From: JAVHYG01 sp040390025
Lineage (GTDB): Bacteria; Pseudomonadota; Gammaproteobacteria; Diplorickettsiales; Diplorickettsiaceae
Direction: 5' to 3'
Length of the DNA: 46,962 bases
NCBI GenBank assembly: GCA_040390025.1
Contig: JAZJZD010000013.1
Coordinates: 1 to 46,962 of the forward strand
Positions 16,391 to 25,428 of this stretch are shown piece by piece. The notes beneath the pieces were generated by a model, which saw nothing but the letters and a program-made list of their open reading frames with translations, searched no databases and was not told the DNA's origin. A program made the position numbers and the translations under genes. The number at the start of each line of letters is the position of its first letter. Position 1 is the stretch's first letter.

Positions 16391-18853
16391 ATGTTTAAAA
16401 AAAATATTAGAAAAAAAAGGTTTTTAGTTGACGATGTAAAAACGTTGTCGCGATATTATAGTGCTGCAGAAGAAGTTTTAACGTTAGCTTATGAGTATAG
16501 TGATGAAGCACTCGCTAATAAGGATTATGTCGAACAAGTTCAGATTACTTTAGAGCAATTTAATAATTTTGGTTTAGCACGCTTTATCTATCGTCCCGGT
16601 TTTGACAATATACCACTTCAACCTGGTTGCCCTATTGATGAAATGAGTTTAAGGAAAAAGTACCTTAATAAATTTACTTTTGGCTTATCAGAGGATGATC
16701 TTTCGTTTAAGCATTTAACTAATTCATATGGTGTTTCATCGCTTGAAGAAATAATTGAGACTGTAAAAGTGTTGAATCTTACGCTTACTTCCTTAGGAAA
16801 TTTTGCTGGAATCAATGCAAACATAAAAGAGCCTCTCTATCAGTTGCAAGCGGTAGGGACTTTGATGAAGCAAATTTTTTTATTATTTGGGGTAAATTCT
16901 CCAATCCATTTAAATACGAATTGCACGAACGATATTATTTATACCAACACGACTGTGACGTATGAATGTAATAATAATTCTGATGATGATAATTGCCTTC
17001 TCTTCAGCTTTCTTAATGGAAGCGCTATCTATGAATGTGAAAAGCTAATTGATGAAAATGTTAATTTTACCCCATTTTCTTTATTTTCTTTAACGCAATA
17101 TAGCAAAAAAATATTTCATCCACTTCTTATTTTAAATGAAACACGAATTACTGAAATACTAAATGGCTATCAATTTACATCTGAATTACAGAAAGATTAT
17201 TTTGATTTATTAACTAGCTATCAGGGCAGTTCTCATTTAGTTACTTATCAAGATTTTTCTGCGCTTGCCCAAGCTATTTATTTAATTGGTGCAGATAGTA
17301 TGATGGGGCGAACATTTAATATGCCTTACTATCATTTAATGAATGGTATGTACAGACCGTTAGCGGATGAAGAAAAATTCAATCGTTTGATTTCTGCGTT
17401 TAGACAAGCAGAAAATTTTAACTATCCCATTTTAGCGCAAAATGATCTCAACCTAACGGTTTTTAATGATACTGTGTTTAAGATAGATCTGGCTAGAAAA
17501 TTAAAAGTTGTAAGCTTAACGCCTATACCAGTACATTGTTATCTGGAGCAGCAACCGGTGCAATTTAAAGGAAGTTTGCAAGTAAATGAGGATTGTATGC
17601 TTATTGGATACAGTCAGACAGCGGATAATTTTACATTGGATATTGTTCTGAGTAATAACTTAACTGAGATAAGCCGTTTTATTAATCTGAATATAAAAGA
17701 AAAAAACAAGCCACTAACTACCATTGTATTAGGTAAGCGCTCTGTAGCGCATACATTGTCTGAAGCTTTAGAATTAGACTTAGCTGCTTTGTGTCATGCG
17801 GTATCGTTACCAGATAGAGATGCTTTAAAATGTAATAGTTTTGATCTGCCAGAAAACATATCTCTAGCTAATTGCTCAATTTTAGGGATTAATAGTGAAA
17901 AAGATTATAATTTCACAGTAACTTTTTTTAATGCTGCAGCGGATAAAAATTGTATCGTGCAGCTTTTATCGGCGAATGATTCGGCATTAGTTAAGAATTT
18001 AATAGAGCAAAATTCAAGTATTTTTATAAATAAACCGCTGAGCTTGAACAATGAAAGTAACATTACGAATTACTATGCACGCTATGCGCGTGAAGATTAT
18101 ATGTTGAGCATCAATGATGCAGCAAATACAGTTCGCTTTATTGTAGCTAATGATAATTATCTACAGCAGTTTAACTATTTGTTAACTATTCCTTTATTCC
18201 ATGGCGTGTTTGAAGGGTGTATTGACAACATTGTCTTATCTCCTGTTGCGAAGTCAATATTAAAACTATTGCCCCGTATAGGTTTAGTGAGTATAAATTA
18301 TTTATCTACCTTACAATTTCCGTTTTTATTTTTTTACAGCGTATTAGAAAGCTTTGTAGCAAGTCACTTAAAAGCTAAAAATAATGATCACTTTAGATAT
18401 GCGGTTAGCTTGTCTTTATTTTTGCTGGTAGCGGAATTAGAGTATGGATTCTCCAATCTATGGGTACTAGCGGATAAGCCGCAATTTTGGCCTGCTTTAA
18501 CTGATCGTTTAAATCAACTATTTGTTCAGATGCTATGGGCGCCCACTGTAAAGATGGCGGGTTATTTGTTAGGTGTATCAATCATGGATTGTTGTAACAA
18601 ATCGGCAATGCAGGAGAATAATACGCCTACTGATGTTAGATCCGATTCGATTGAGAGAGAGGCGCGTTGCCAGCAATCCCATTTTTTTAATTCGCTTAAA
18701 TCAGTAAAGGATACTGTTTTTTCAAGCAAAATAAGGCGCGTACCTCGTCTATTTTATAATCAATTTTCTCCGATTGTCCCTCAACAGGCAGCGAACGATA
18801 TTCAAGTACATGGGAATTTTAGTAAATTTTACCGAACTAGAAACTCTATTTAA
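16391..18853 (+). CDS. Metzincin-like protein with degenerate zinc site (paralogue 1)
   Basis: An 820-residue protein paralogous over its full length to the next gene. Both begin with a short basic RKKR-F-L-V-D segment at residues 7-14. Where the paralogue has HEIFHLFGIKD, this protein has K160-Q-I-F-L164-L-F-G-V-N-S170, so both zinc-binding His, the catalytic Glu and the third ligand are all replaced. It is therefore predicted to be catalytically inactive. The middle and C-terminal parts are well conserved between the two. Shared segments include ETRITEILNGYQFTSELQKD, a hydrophobic region around residues 620-700 (LLPRIGLVSINYLSTLQFPF) and a basic tail with KIRRVPRLFYN. Strong AAAGGAG ribosome site. 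No signal peptide was seen. The domain family was not identified beyond the paralogue, and an effector or partner role is inference. Confidence 0.8.
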   Translation: MFKKNIRKKRFLVDDVKTLSRYYSAAEEVLTLAYEYSDEALANKDYVEQVQITLEQFNNFGLARFIYRPGFDNIPLQPGCPIDEMSLRKKYLNKFTFGLSEDDLSFKHLTNSYGVSSLEEIIETVKVLNLTLTSLGNFAGINANIKEPLYQLQAVGTLMKQIFLLFGVNSPIHLNTNCTNDIIYTNTTVTYECNNNSDDDNCLLFSFLNGSAIYECEKLIDENVNFTPFSLFSLTQYSKKIFHPLLILNETRITEILNGYQFTSELQKDYFDLLTSYQGSSHLVTYQDFSALAQAIYLIGADSMMGRTFNMPYYHLMNGMYRPLADEEKFNRLISAFRQAENFNYPILAQNDLNLTVFNDTVFKIDLARKLKVVSLTPIPVHCYLEQQPVQFKGSLQVNEDCMLIGYSQTADNFTLDIVLSNNLTEISRFINLNIKEKNKPLTTIVLGKRSVAHTLSEALELDLAALCHAVSLPDRDALKCNSFDLPENISLANCSILGINSEKDYNFTVTFFNAAADKNCIVQLLSANDSALVKNLIEQNSSIFINKPLSLNNESNITNYYARYAREDYMLSINDAANTVRFIVANDNYLQQFNYLLTIPLFHGVFEGCIDNIVLSPVAKSILKLLPRIGLVSINYLSTLQFPFLFFYSVLESFVASHLKAKNNDHFRYAVSLSLFLLVAELEYGFSNLWVLADKPQFWPALTDRLNQLFVQMLWAPTVKMAGYLLGVSIMDCCNKSAMQENNTPTDVRSDSIEREARCQQSHFFNSLKSVKDTVFSSKIRRVPRLFYNQFSPIVPQQAANDIQVHGNFSKFYRTRNSI

Positions 18854-18950
18854 GAAATTTTATTATTAAAATTAATTTTTTAATTGAAGATAGTTTATAA
18901 GTTTATTTACATGTGGATATTCAAATATTTCAGGAGTTTAAGGGGGCGCA

Positions 18951-21386
18951 ATGCCAAAAAAAAATACTAGAAAGAAAAGATTTTTAGTGGATATTAAAGA
19001 AAAGATTCCAGTTTATTATAGCGAGCCAGAAGAAGTTTTAACAATAGCCTATGATTATAAGGATGAAGAAACCTACGCAAACAAAGATTACCTCGAAAAA
19101 ATTCAAATTGCTGTAGAGGAGTTTAATAATTTTGGTTTTGCAAGATTAGTATACAGTCCTACTTATAACGAGATACCTTTTAATCCTAATTGCCCTATTG
19201 ATGAAATCAGCTTGAGGAAAAAGTATCTCAATAAACATGTTTTTGGCTTATTACCTGGTTTATATTTCTCTTTTATGAGCAGTGTGTGTTTTAATTCCCC
19301 CATTAAAAAATATGTCGCGAATATACGACGCTATTTAAATATTACACCCACTTCATTACCTGCTTTTTCAGTTATCCAAATGGATACAGAATCATCTGTG
19401 TTTCAATTGAGAGGAATAGGTGTTTTATTTCACGAAATTTTCCATTTATTTGGAATAAAAGATCTCATTACGTTAAATATAAATTGTACGAATGGTATTT
19501 ATTATCCTAATCGGGCTAACGAAAACATGAAAAATAGAAAGTATATTCATTTAAGGAGGCTTAACTCATTTGAATGTCAAACTGTAACGTATAAAAATTT
19601 TAATTTTACACCAGTTTCGTTATTTTCTTTACAGCAATATAGTCGTATGGCTATTCATCCGTTTTTTATTTTGAATGAAACACGAATTACTGAAATACTA
19701 ACTGGCTATCAATTTACAGCTGAATTACAAAAAGATTATTTTGATTTATTAGCTAGTTATCAGGGCATCGCTCATTTAATTACTTATCAAGATTTTTCTG
19801 CGCTTGCGCAAGCTATTTATTTAATTGCACCGGATAGTATGCTTGGGCGAACCTTTAATGTGCCTTACTATCATTTAATTAAAGGGTTGTATAGACCGCT
19901 AGCAGATGAAGAGAAATTTACTCGTTTAATTTCTGCATTTAGAAAGGCAGAAAATTTTAACTATCCTATTTTAGCGCAAGATGATCTCAACGTAACTATT
20001 TTTAATGATACTACTTTTAAGATAGACCTGGCTAAAAAATTAAAAGTAGTCAGCCTAACGCCCGCGCCAATACATTGTTATCTGGAGAAGCCTAAACAGT
20101 TTAAAGGAGATTTACAGGTAAGCAATGGTTGTATTCTCACTGGGAATAGTCAGGCAGTGGGTAACTTTACATTAGACCTCGTTCTGAATAATAACGTAAC
20201 TAAGCTAAATCGCTTTATTAAGCTGAATATAAAAGAAAAAAACAAGCCACTAACGGCTATTTTATTAGGTAGACGCTCTGTAGTGTATACACTATCTGAA
20301 AATTCAGATGTAGACCTAACTGCTTTATGTCATGCGGCAGCCTTACCAAAGAGAGAGGAGCTAAGATGTAAAAGTTTTGATTTACCAGACAATTTATCTC
20401 TGGCTAATTGCTCAATTTTAGGAGTCAATAGAGAAGAAAATTATAATTTTACAGTAATTTTTTTTAATGCGGCAGCGGAGAAAAGTTGTATGGTGCAGCT
20501 TTTGTCGATTAATACTTCTACATTAGTCGACAATTTAATAGAACAAAATTCAGGTGTTTTTATAGATAAATCGCTTGGATTGAATAATGAAGACAATACG
20601 GGTTACTATATACGTTATGCACACTCAGCACATGAAACTTATGTGCTGAGTGTCAATGATGCAGTAAATACAGTTCGCTTTATAGTGGATAATGGTAATT
20701 ATCTAAAGCAATGTCATTATTTATTAACTATTCCTTTGCTTCACGGTGTATTTGAAGGATGTATTGATAACATTGCCTTATCCCCTTTAGTAAAAACAAT
20801 ATTAAAACTATTGCCCCGCATAGGGTTGGTGAGTATAAATTATTTATCCACCTTACAATTCCCGTTTCTATTTTTTTATAGTGCATTAGAAAGCTTTGTA
20901 GCAAGTCACTTAAAAGCTAAAAATAATGATCGTTTTAGGCATGTGGTTAATCTGTTTTTATTTTTGTTGGTAGCGGAATTAGAGTATGGATTTTCTAATC
21001 TATGGGAATTAGCTGATAAGCCGCAATTTTGGCCCGCCTTAACCGATCGTTTAAACCAATTATTTATCCAGATGTTATGGGCTCCCACTGTAAAGATGGC
21101 TGGTTATTTGTTAGGCGTATCAATTATGGGTTGTTGTGCTAAATCGGCTATCCCAGCAGAAAATAATGAAGCTAAAGTTGCAACTAATACTGCAGAAGGG
21201 GTATTAGGGCGCCAACTATCGTTTTTTAATTCACTTAAATTAGTAAAAGATACTGTTTTTTCTAGTAAAATAAGGCGCATACCGCGTTTATTTTATAATT
21301 GCTTTTTTCCGCTTTCCCAACGGGAAGGGGATGACTGCTCCAATACAAGCGAATTTTTGCAAAACCCAGTAAATCAAGTCCAATAA
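18951..21386 (+). CDS. Putative zinc metalloprotease with metzincin-type HExxHxxGxxD motif (paralogue 2)
   Basis: An 811-residue protein 97 bases downstream of its paralogue, with a GGGGGC ribosome site. Residues 161-171 read HEIFHLFGIKD, a perfect HExxHxxGxxD zinc-protease signature. Asp as third ligand is known in some metzincins, such as the snapalysin type. A second family-like element follows at DFSALAQAIYLIAPDSMLGR, which resembles the helix after the Met-turn in some metzincins, but that assignment is tentative. The N-terminus carries RKKR at residues 7-10. The C-terminal third has hydrophobic stretches (LSTLQFPFLFFYSALES, then LFLFLLVAELEYGFSNL) that could contact membrane. Substrate and export route are unknown. 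The C-terminal halves of the two paralogues are more alike than the N-terminal domains. Confidence 0.82.
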   Translation: MPKKNTRKKRFLVDIKEKIPVYYSEPEEVLTIAYDYKDEETYANKDYLEKIQIAVEEFNNFGFARLVYSPTYNEIPFNPNCPIDEISLRKKYLNKHVFGLLPGLYFSFMSSVCFNSPIKKYVANIRRYLNITPTSLPAFSVIQMDTESSVFQLRGIGVLFHEIFHLFGIKDLITLNINCTNGIYYPNRANENMKNRKYIHLRRLNSFECQTVTYKNFNFTPVSLFSLQQYSRMAIHPFFILNETRITEILTGYQFTAELQKDYFDLLASYQGIAHLITYQDFSALAQAIYLIAPDSMLGRTFNVPYYHLIKGLYRPLADEEKFTRLISAFRKAENFNYPILAQDDLNVTIFNDTTFKIDLAKKLKVVSLTPAPIHCYLEKPKQFKGDLQVSNGCILTGNSQAVGNFTLDLVLNNNVTKLNRFIKLNIKEKNKPLTAILLGRRSVVYTLSENSDVDLTALCHAAALPKREELRCKSFDLPDNLSLANCSILGVNREENYNFTVIFFNAAAEKSCMVQLLSINTSTLVDNLIEQNSGVFIDKSLGLNNEDNTGYYIRYAHSAHETYVLSVNDAVNTVRFIVDNGNYLKQCHYLLTIPLLHGVFEGCIDNIALSPLVKTILKLLPRIGLVSINYLSTLQFPFLFFYSALESFVASHLKAKNNDRFRHVVNLFLFLLVAELEYGFSNLWELADKPQFWPALTDRLNQLFIQMLWAPTVKMAGYLLGVSIMGCCAKSAIPAENNEAKVATNTAEGVLGRQLSFFNSLKLVKDTVFSSKIRRIPRLFYNCFFPLSQREGDDCSNTSEFLQNPVNQVQ

Positions 21387-21478
21387 TTAAAAGCTTTGCC
21401 AAACAGCCTTTATTTTATTATATTCTGCATGGGTTAAGTACGAACGATTAGGCAACATTAATTAAAACGAGTTGAAAA

Positions 21479-21664
21479 ATGCTAGAAAATAGTAAAACAT
21501 TCAGAAAATACATGTGTTTGTTATGTGGCTATGTTTATGACGAAGAAAAGGGTTGGCCAGAAGATGGGATACTCCCAGGTACTTGTTGGGAAGACGTTCC
21601 TCTAACGTGGCGCTGTCCTGAGTGTGGAGCTATGAAGGAAGACTTTGAAATGGTGGAGATTTGA
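21479..21664 (+). CDS. rubA: Rubredoxin
   Basis: A 61-residue one-iron electron carrier. The two knuckles that bind the Fe(SCys)4 centre are CLLCGYVYDEEKG and WRCPECGAMKEDFE. Between them are the conserved segment WPEDGILPGTCWEDVPLTW and the usual aromatic residues. Length is standard for a rubredoxin with a short N-terminal extension. The ribosome site is weak (only a GAG-type match). It lies after the metzincin-like pair and before the heme genes on either strand. Its redox partner is not evident here. Likely roles are peroxide or oxygen defence, or feeding electrons to an oxygenase, both inferred from the family. Confidence 0.95.
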   Translation: MLENSKTFRKYMCLLCGYVYDEEKGWPEDGILPGTCWEDVPLTWRCPECGAMKEDFEMVEI

Positions 21665-21730
21665 CATTCGAAACTTATTAACTCACTTTACGCATGCGCT
21701 GTGCTTTATCGTCGGGTGACGTGTAGGTTA

Positions 21731-21767
21731 ACCTTATTTTTAATTCTGAAAAAATTAAAAATAAGGT
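21731..21767. terminator. Perfect 15-bp stem hairpin between rubredoxin and hemJ
   Basis: The arm at 21731-21745 (ACCTTATTTTTAATT) is exactly complementary to 21753-21767, with a seven-base loop. It lies between convergent rubA and hemJ. The sequence around it (21665-21927) has no supportable gene. It could end transcription on both strands; the stem is AT-rich and lacks a strong following T-run, so this is moderate evidence. Confidence 0.4.
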
Positions 21768-21927
21768 GCCGAAAGTGGTAGGACCTGGCGGTTTCTGATC
21801 CCGCTTCTGCGTAAGGTGGGTTATTAATTTACTCGATTTCATTGATGAATGCCTGGACGTATGTGAGTAACACAATACAGAAAAAAAGGCGCTTTTTGAC
21901 CATAATCGTGCTATTGAAGACACTCGC

Positions 21928-22350
21928 TTAAAAGGGTCGGACTTCGGCACATATAATAATGAGGATCAGCATCAGCGTCGGAAATTCATTTAAAAAGCGA
22001 TAAAATAAAGCACAATGTTGATTGTTATCACGTTTGAATGCTTTGCATAACTGCCCACAATAAAGATGGAAAATACCAAGTAATAGGACAAAAAATAGTT
22101 TTGCTTGCATCCAGTGAGCGTGTAAATAGTAGTTAGGTGAATAGCTAATGAGTAAAATACCGAGAAGGATAGTAAGCAATGCAGCGGGGGTCATGATAAA
22201 ATAATAGAGTCGATGTTCCATTATTTTAAATCGTTCAATACTAAGCGAGTCGTTGGCTTGTGCGTGGTAGACAAATAGTCGAGGGAGATAGAATAAGCCG
22301 GCAAACCAGGCTACCATGGCGATAATATGAAAGGCTTTAATCCAGGCCAT
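21928..22350 (-). CDS. hemJ: Protoporphyrinogen IX oxidase, HemJ type
   Basis: HemJ is a membrane enzyme that oxidises protoporphyrinogen IX to protoporphyrin IX, the penultimate step of heme synthesis. The 140-residue protein has about four transmembrane helices and the family motifs HIIAMVAWFAGLFYLPRLFVYH near the N-terminus, FKIMEHRLYYFIMTP, HWMQAKLFFVLL, and a C-terminal NEFPTLMLILIIICAEVRPF. I chose the ATG at 22350, which has an AGGAG ribosome site eight bases away and begins MAWIKAFH. An upstream ATG at 22383 would add 11 residues without such support. It is divergent from hemF with a 51-base gap, so the two heme steps may be coordinately expressed. Confidence 0.93.
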   Translation of the reverse strand: MAWIKAFHIIAMVAWFAGLFYLPRLFVYHAQANDSLSIERFKIMEHRLYYFIMTPAALLTILLGILLISYSPNYYLHAHWMQAKLFFVLLLGIFHLYCGQLCKAFKRDNNQHCALFYRFLNEFPTLMLILIIICAEVRPF

Positions 22351-22401
22351 CCTAAATTCTCCTGCTAATAGTATAACTAACATTATTATAAAAAATTTAC
22401 G

Positions 22402-23328
22402 ATGAATTATGACCTAAATGTTTCACTGATAAAAGATTATTTATTAAAACTTCAAGCTGATATTTGTTCAGCTTTAGAAAAAGAAGATGGTAAAGAAACG
22501 TTTGTAGATGATAATTGGGTACGCGCCGAAGGGGGGGGTGGGAAGACCCGTGTTTTGGCGGAAGGTCCCGTCATTGAGCGAGGCGCGGTTAACTTTTCGC
22601 ATATTTTTGGTTTGAATTTACCACTAAGTGCAACGCAGCGACATCCTCAACTACGAGATACAGAAGCGCCCTTTGAAGCAATGGGACTTTCATTAGTCAT
22701 TCATCCACGTAATCCTTATGTGCCAGCGGTACATATGAATCTCCGTTTTATGATGCTTAAGCCGGCGGATAAAGGGGTAGCAATTTGGTGGTTTGGTGGT
22801 GGGCTTGATTTAACACCTTACTATCCTTTTCTAGAAGATTGTCAGCATTGGCATAGGGTTGCTAAAGCAGCCTGTGATCCGTTTGGAAAAGGGATTTATA
22901 CACAGTACAAAAAAAATTGTGATGATTATTTTTATTTAAAGCATCGCAATGAGCCACGTGGGATTGGCGGTCTTTTTTTTGATGATTTAAATCAGTGGGA
23001 TTTCCAGACTTGTTTTGCGTTTGTACAAAGTATTGGCGACCATTTTTTAAAAGCTTATCTACCCATTGTGCAGCGGCACAAAGCTAAAATTTACCAAAAA
23101 AGAGAACGTGACTTTCAACGCTATCGACGTAGTCGCTATGTAGAGTTTAATCTTATTTATGATCGAGGGACTTTATTTGGTTTGCAAAGTGGTGGCCGTA
23201 TTGAATCAATTTTGACATCAATGCCGCCTCAGGTGAGCTGGAATTATAATTGGCAACCGCAACCTGGCTCTAAGGAAGCAGAATTAACAGAAAAATTTTT
23301 GCTTATTCGAGATTGGGTCACTGATTAA
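22402..23328 (+). CDS. hemF: Oxygen-dependent coproporphyrinogen III oxidase
   Basis: HemF decarboxylates coproporphyrinogen III to protoporphyrinogen IX using oxygen, just upstream of HemJ in the pathway. The 308-residue length is typical. Family segments include RAEGGGGKTRVLAEG, HPRNPYVPAVHMNLRFM, WWFGGGLDLTPYYPF, EPRGIGGLFFDDLN, RRSRYVEFNLIYDRGTLFGL and SILTSMPPQVSWNY. The glycine motif is encoded by a run of eight G at 22531-22538, unusual in this AT-rich DNA. The stop overlaps the convergent acetyltransferase stop by four bases. Confidence 0.97.
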   Translation: MNYDLNVSLIKDYLLKLQADICSALEKEDGKETFVDDNWVRAEGGGGKTRVLAEGPVIERGAVNFSHIFGLNLPLSATQRHPQLRDTEAPFEAMGLSLVIHPRNPYVPAVHMNLRFMMLKPADKGVAIWWFGGGLDLTPYYPFLEDCQHWHRVAKAACDPFGKGIYTQYKKNCDDYFYLKHRNEPRGIGGLFFDDLNQWDFQTCFAFVQSIGDHFLKAYLPIVQRHKAKIYQKRERDFQRYRRSRYVEFNLIYDRGTLFGLQSGGRIESILTSMPPQVSWNYNWQPQPGSKEAELTEKFLLIRDWVTD

Positions 23329-23948
23329 TTTTTTTTATTCAATAATAATAAGTTTTTATTTCCTGCTACGATATCTTTGGCATAAAGCGCGATTTTTTCT
23401 GTGGGCCAATTCCACCATTTTAATTGTAATAGCGCGACTATAATCTCATTATCAAAGCGTTTGCGAATGAGTTTAGCAGGATTACCGCCCACGATAGAAA
23501 ATGGTTCAATATCTTTTGTGACGACTGAGTTGGAGGCAATGATAGCACCATCTCCGACTTTAATACCGGGCATAAAAGTGGCTGAATTTCCAATCCACAC
23601 ATCATTACCAATAACAGTATCACCCTTAGAGTGAGCGCTTAGTGGTACATCGCTCCATTCATTACCAAAGATGCGAAAAGGAAATGTTGAAAATCCGTGT
23701 ATATCATGGTTGCCGCCATTCATAATGAAACGAACACCACTCGCAATCTGGCAAAAATTCCCAATAATTAATTTATCACCTATAAAGTCGAAATGGTATA
23801 AAATGTTTTTGGTAAAATTTTCTACATTATCTGGGTCGTCGTAATAAGTATAATCTCCAATCTCAATATTTGGATTGTTAATGATATTTTTTAGAAAGCA
23901 TAATCGCTTTGTCTCGGGTAATGGAAAGATTTTATTTTTGTCAATCAT
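23325..23948 (-). CDS. CatB/Vat-like hexapeptide-repeat xenobiotic acetyltransferase
   Basis: A 207-residue left-handed beta-helix acetyltransferase of the xenobiotic acyltransferase class, which includes chloramphenicol (CatB) and streptogramin A (Vat) acetyltransferases. Supporting motifs are EIGDYTYYDDP, the helix turns IIGNFCQIASGVRFIMNGGNH containing the likely catalytic His in GGNHDIHG, then STFPFRIFG, GDTVIGNDVWIGNSATFMPGIKVG and SIVGGNPAKLIRKRF. Family members act as acetyl-CoA-dependent trimers in the cytoplasm. The true substrate cannot be told from sequence and resistance is not shown. It lies beside a tyrosine recombinase on the same strand, which suggests past acquisition by transfer. 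Confidence 0.88.
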   Translation of the reverse strand: MIDKNKIFPLPETKRLCFLKNIINNPNIEIGDYTYYDDPDNVENFTKNILYHFDFIGDKLIIGNFCQIASGVRFIMNGGNHDIHGFSTFPFRIFGNEWSDVPLSAHSKGDTVIGNDVWIGNSATFMPGIKVGDGAIIASNSVVTKDIEPFSIVGGNPAKLIRKRFDNEIIVALLQLKWWNWPTEKIALYAKDIVAGNKNLLLLNKKN

Positions 23949-23981
23949 TTTTAATAGCCTTTGCTGGTTTTTTTAATTTGA

Positions 23982-25220
23982 TTAAGTTAAAGGATCTAAT
24001 TTTTTCTTCTTAGCCGAGGCATGGCGCGCGCGCATTTCTACATCGATATATTTGTCGGTAATCGCACTGGAACTATGCCCAGCATCATCACGCACATGTT
24101 CGCGTGGCCGGTGTTTTACATCTTCTGAAATACCAGTATGGCGTAACCAATGTACAGTGGCTGTTTTTAATTCGATAGCTTCTTCTTGCAATCCATCTTT
24201 GACCATACGTTCAAAAGCAGCATCAAAACAAGTTTGAACAAGTATGCGAATTTGGCGAGTACTGGTAATAGGACCATTACCCGTTGATTTTTTGATCAAG
24301 GGAGTAGTTTCACCTCGACTTGGTAAGCTACTTAACCCTAAGCTTTGTCTGTAGCGTTTTAGCGCTTTTAGCATTTCATCGCTGACACTGATTAAGCGCT
24401 CTTTGTTACCTTTACCTACCGTTATAAACCACCAATTACCATCCGCATCTTTTTGGAAATGGCCCATTTGTGGTTCCCAGCGTGTGGATGCCGCTAATTC
24501 AGAAATTCGCAAATACATGCCATAAAGCGCCTTCATGATAAATAAGCTTCTTTCGTGTTGTTCTGGTGCTTGTGCTGCCAGCATTTCTACGGTTTCAATG
24601 ACGTAAGACCATTGTAGTTCACTGAGACGACGAATAATCATCTTAGTTTTTTGTTGTCGAATAAATTTACTTTTTTGTCGAATTTGGGCGACAGGATTAA
24701 AGCTCATATAATCTTCCTGGATCAGATAATTATAAAAGCTTCCACAAATTGCAAAGATGGCTTGTAATGCCTTTTGCGATAGGCTGTATTTCTTTATTTC
24801 AGGGACGGCGCCTGCTCGGCTCGCTAATTTAGTGACCGATGCAACAAAAGGTCGCCATTCGGGATGCGGCTTTCTTGCGCCTTGCTGGTCAATATAGCGC
24901 GCTACTGTTTTTGTTCCGATCCATGTCTTAGGTGGTTTTTGGCAAAATGAAACAAACGTTTCAAAATCATCGCGTCGGATTTCTTTAATCGATTTTCCCA
25001 CTACAAACCAACTCCATTGCAATAGACGTTCGATTTCACGGCGATAAGCATTAAACGTGGCATCACTACCGCGATAGCTATAAAGAAACTGTAGTGCATG
25101 CTGATAATCGTGTTTGGCAAAGGAAAGTTGCCGTGCATGTTTCCCTAGATTTTTTTGCGTTTGTTTGGGATCGGAAAACGCTAAACTGTCGAAAAGAGGC
25201 GTAGGAGGTATGAGAGCCAT
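23982..25220 (-). CDS. Tyrosine recombinase / site-specific integrase
   Basis: A 412-residue recombinase. The catalytic set is visible: Arg238 in YLRISELAAS, Lys near 270 in VGKGNKER, His357 and Arg360 in HWLRHTG, His382 in AGHSSSAITDKY, and Tyr391. An N-terminal SAM-like core-binding domain covers about residues 40-200. The protein is longer than XerC/XerD (about 300) and no phage genes lie next to it, so it may be an island integrase or a conserved orphan recombinase. It is separated by 33 bases from the acetyltransferase gene that follows. No attachment-site repeat was identified. Confidence 0.9.
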   Translation of the reverse strand: MALIPPTPLFDSLAFSDPKQTQKNLGKHARQLSFAKHDYQHALQFLYSYRGSDATFNAYRREIERLLQWSWFVVGKSIKEIRRDDFETFVSFCQKPPKTWIGTKTVARYIDQQGARKPHPEWRPFVASVTKLASRAGAVPEIKKYSLSQKALQAIFAICGSFYNYLIQEDYMSFNPVAQIRQKSKFIRQQKTKMIIRRLSELQWSYVIETVEMLAAQAPEQHERSLFIMKALYGMYLRISELAASTRWEPQMGHFQKDADGNWWFITVGKGNKERLISVSDEMLKALKRYRQSLGLSSLPSRGETTPLIKKSTGNGPITSTRQIRILVQTCFDAAFERMVKDGLQEEAIELKTATVHWLRHTGISEDVKHRPREHVRDDAGHSSSAITDKYIDVEMRARHASAKKKKLDPLT

Positions 25221-25327
25221 ATTGCCGTATTATAAAAGATAAAGACTTCGTTAGTGTAGCTAAATTTTTTTATCAAAACTATCGATTTTTTTTAAGCTTT
25301 ATTTAATGATCTTCAAGAAAACTTAGC

Positions 25328-25333
25328 TATAAT
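25328..25333 (+). promoter_or_regulatory. Candidate -10 box TATAAT upstream of the 25429 gene
   Basis: A perfect TATAAT sits 96 bases before the ATG at 25429, in the gap after the divergent integrase gene. No good TTGACA-like element is found at the standard spacing, so this is a partial promoter match only. Confidence 0.35.
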
Positions 25334-25428
25334 GCAACCCATCTTATGACTGTCTGAATGAATAACGATACCTACGCACTCTCTTTAATTTGAGGTGCTA
25401 TCGCTAACGATTCGGGAGCATTATCGGT

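Noticed and set aside
21700..21900. Possible tRNA in the gap after rubredoxin
   Set aside because: No cloverleaf with a T-loop GTTCRA and acceptor stem could be drawn; only a simple hairpin is present.
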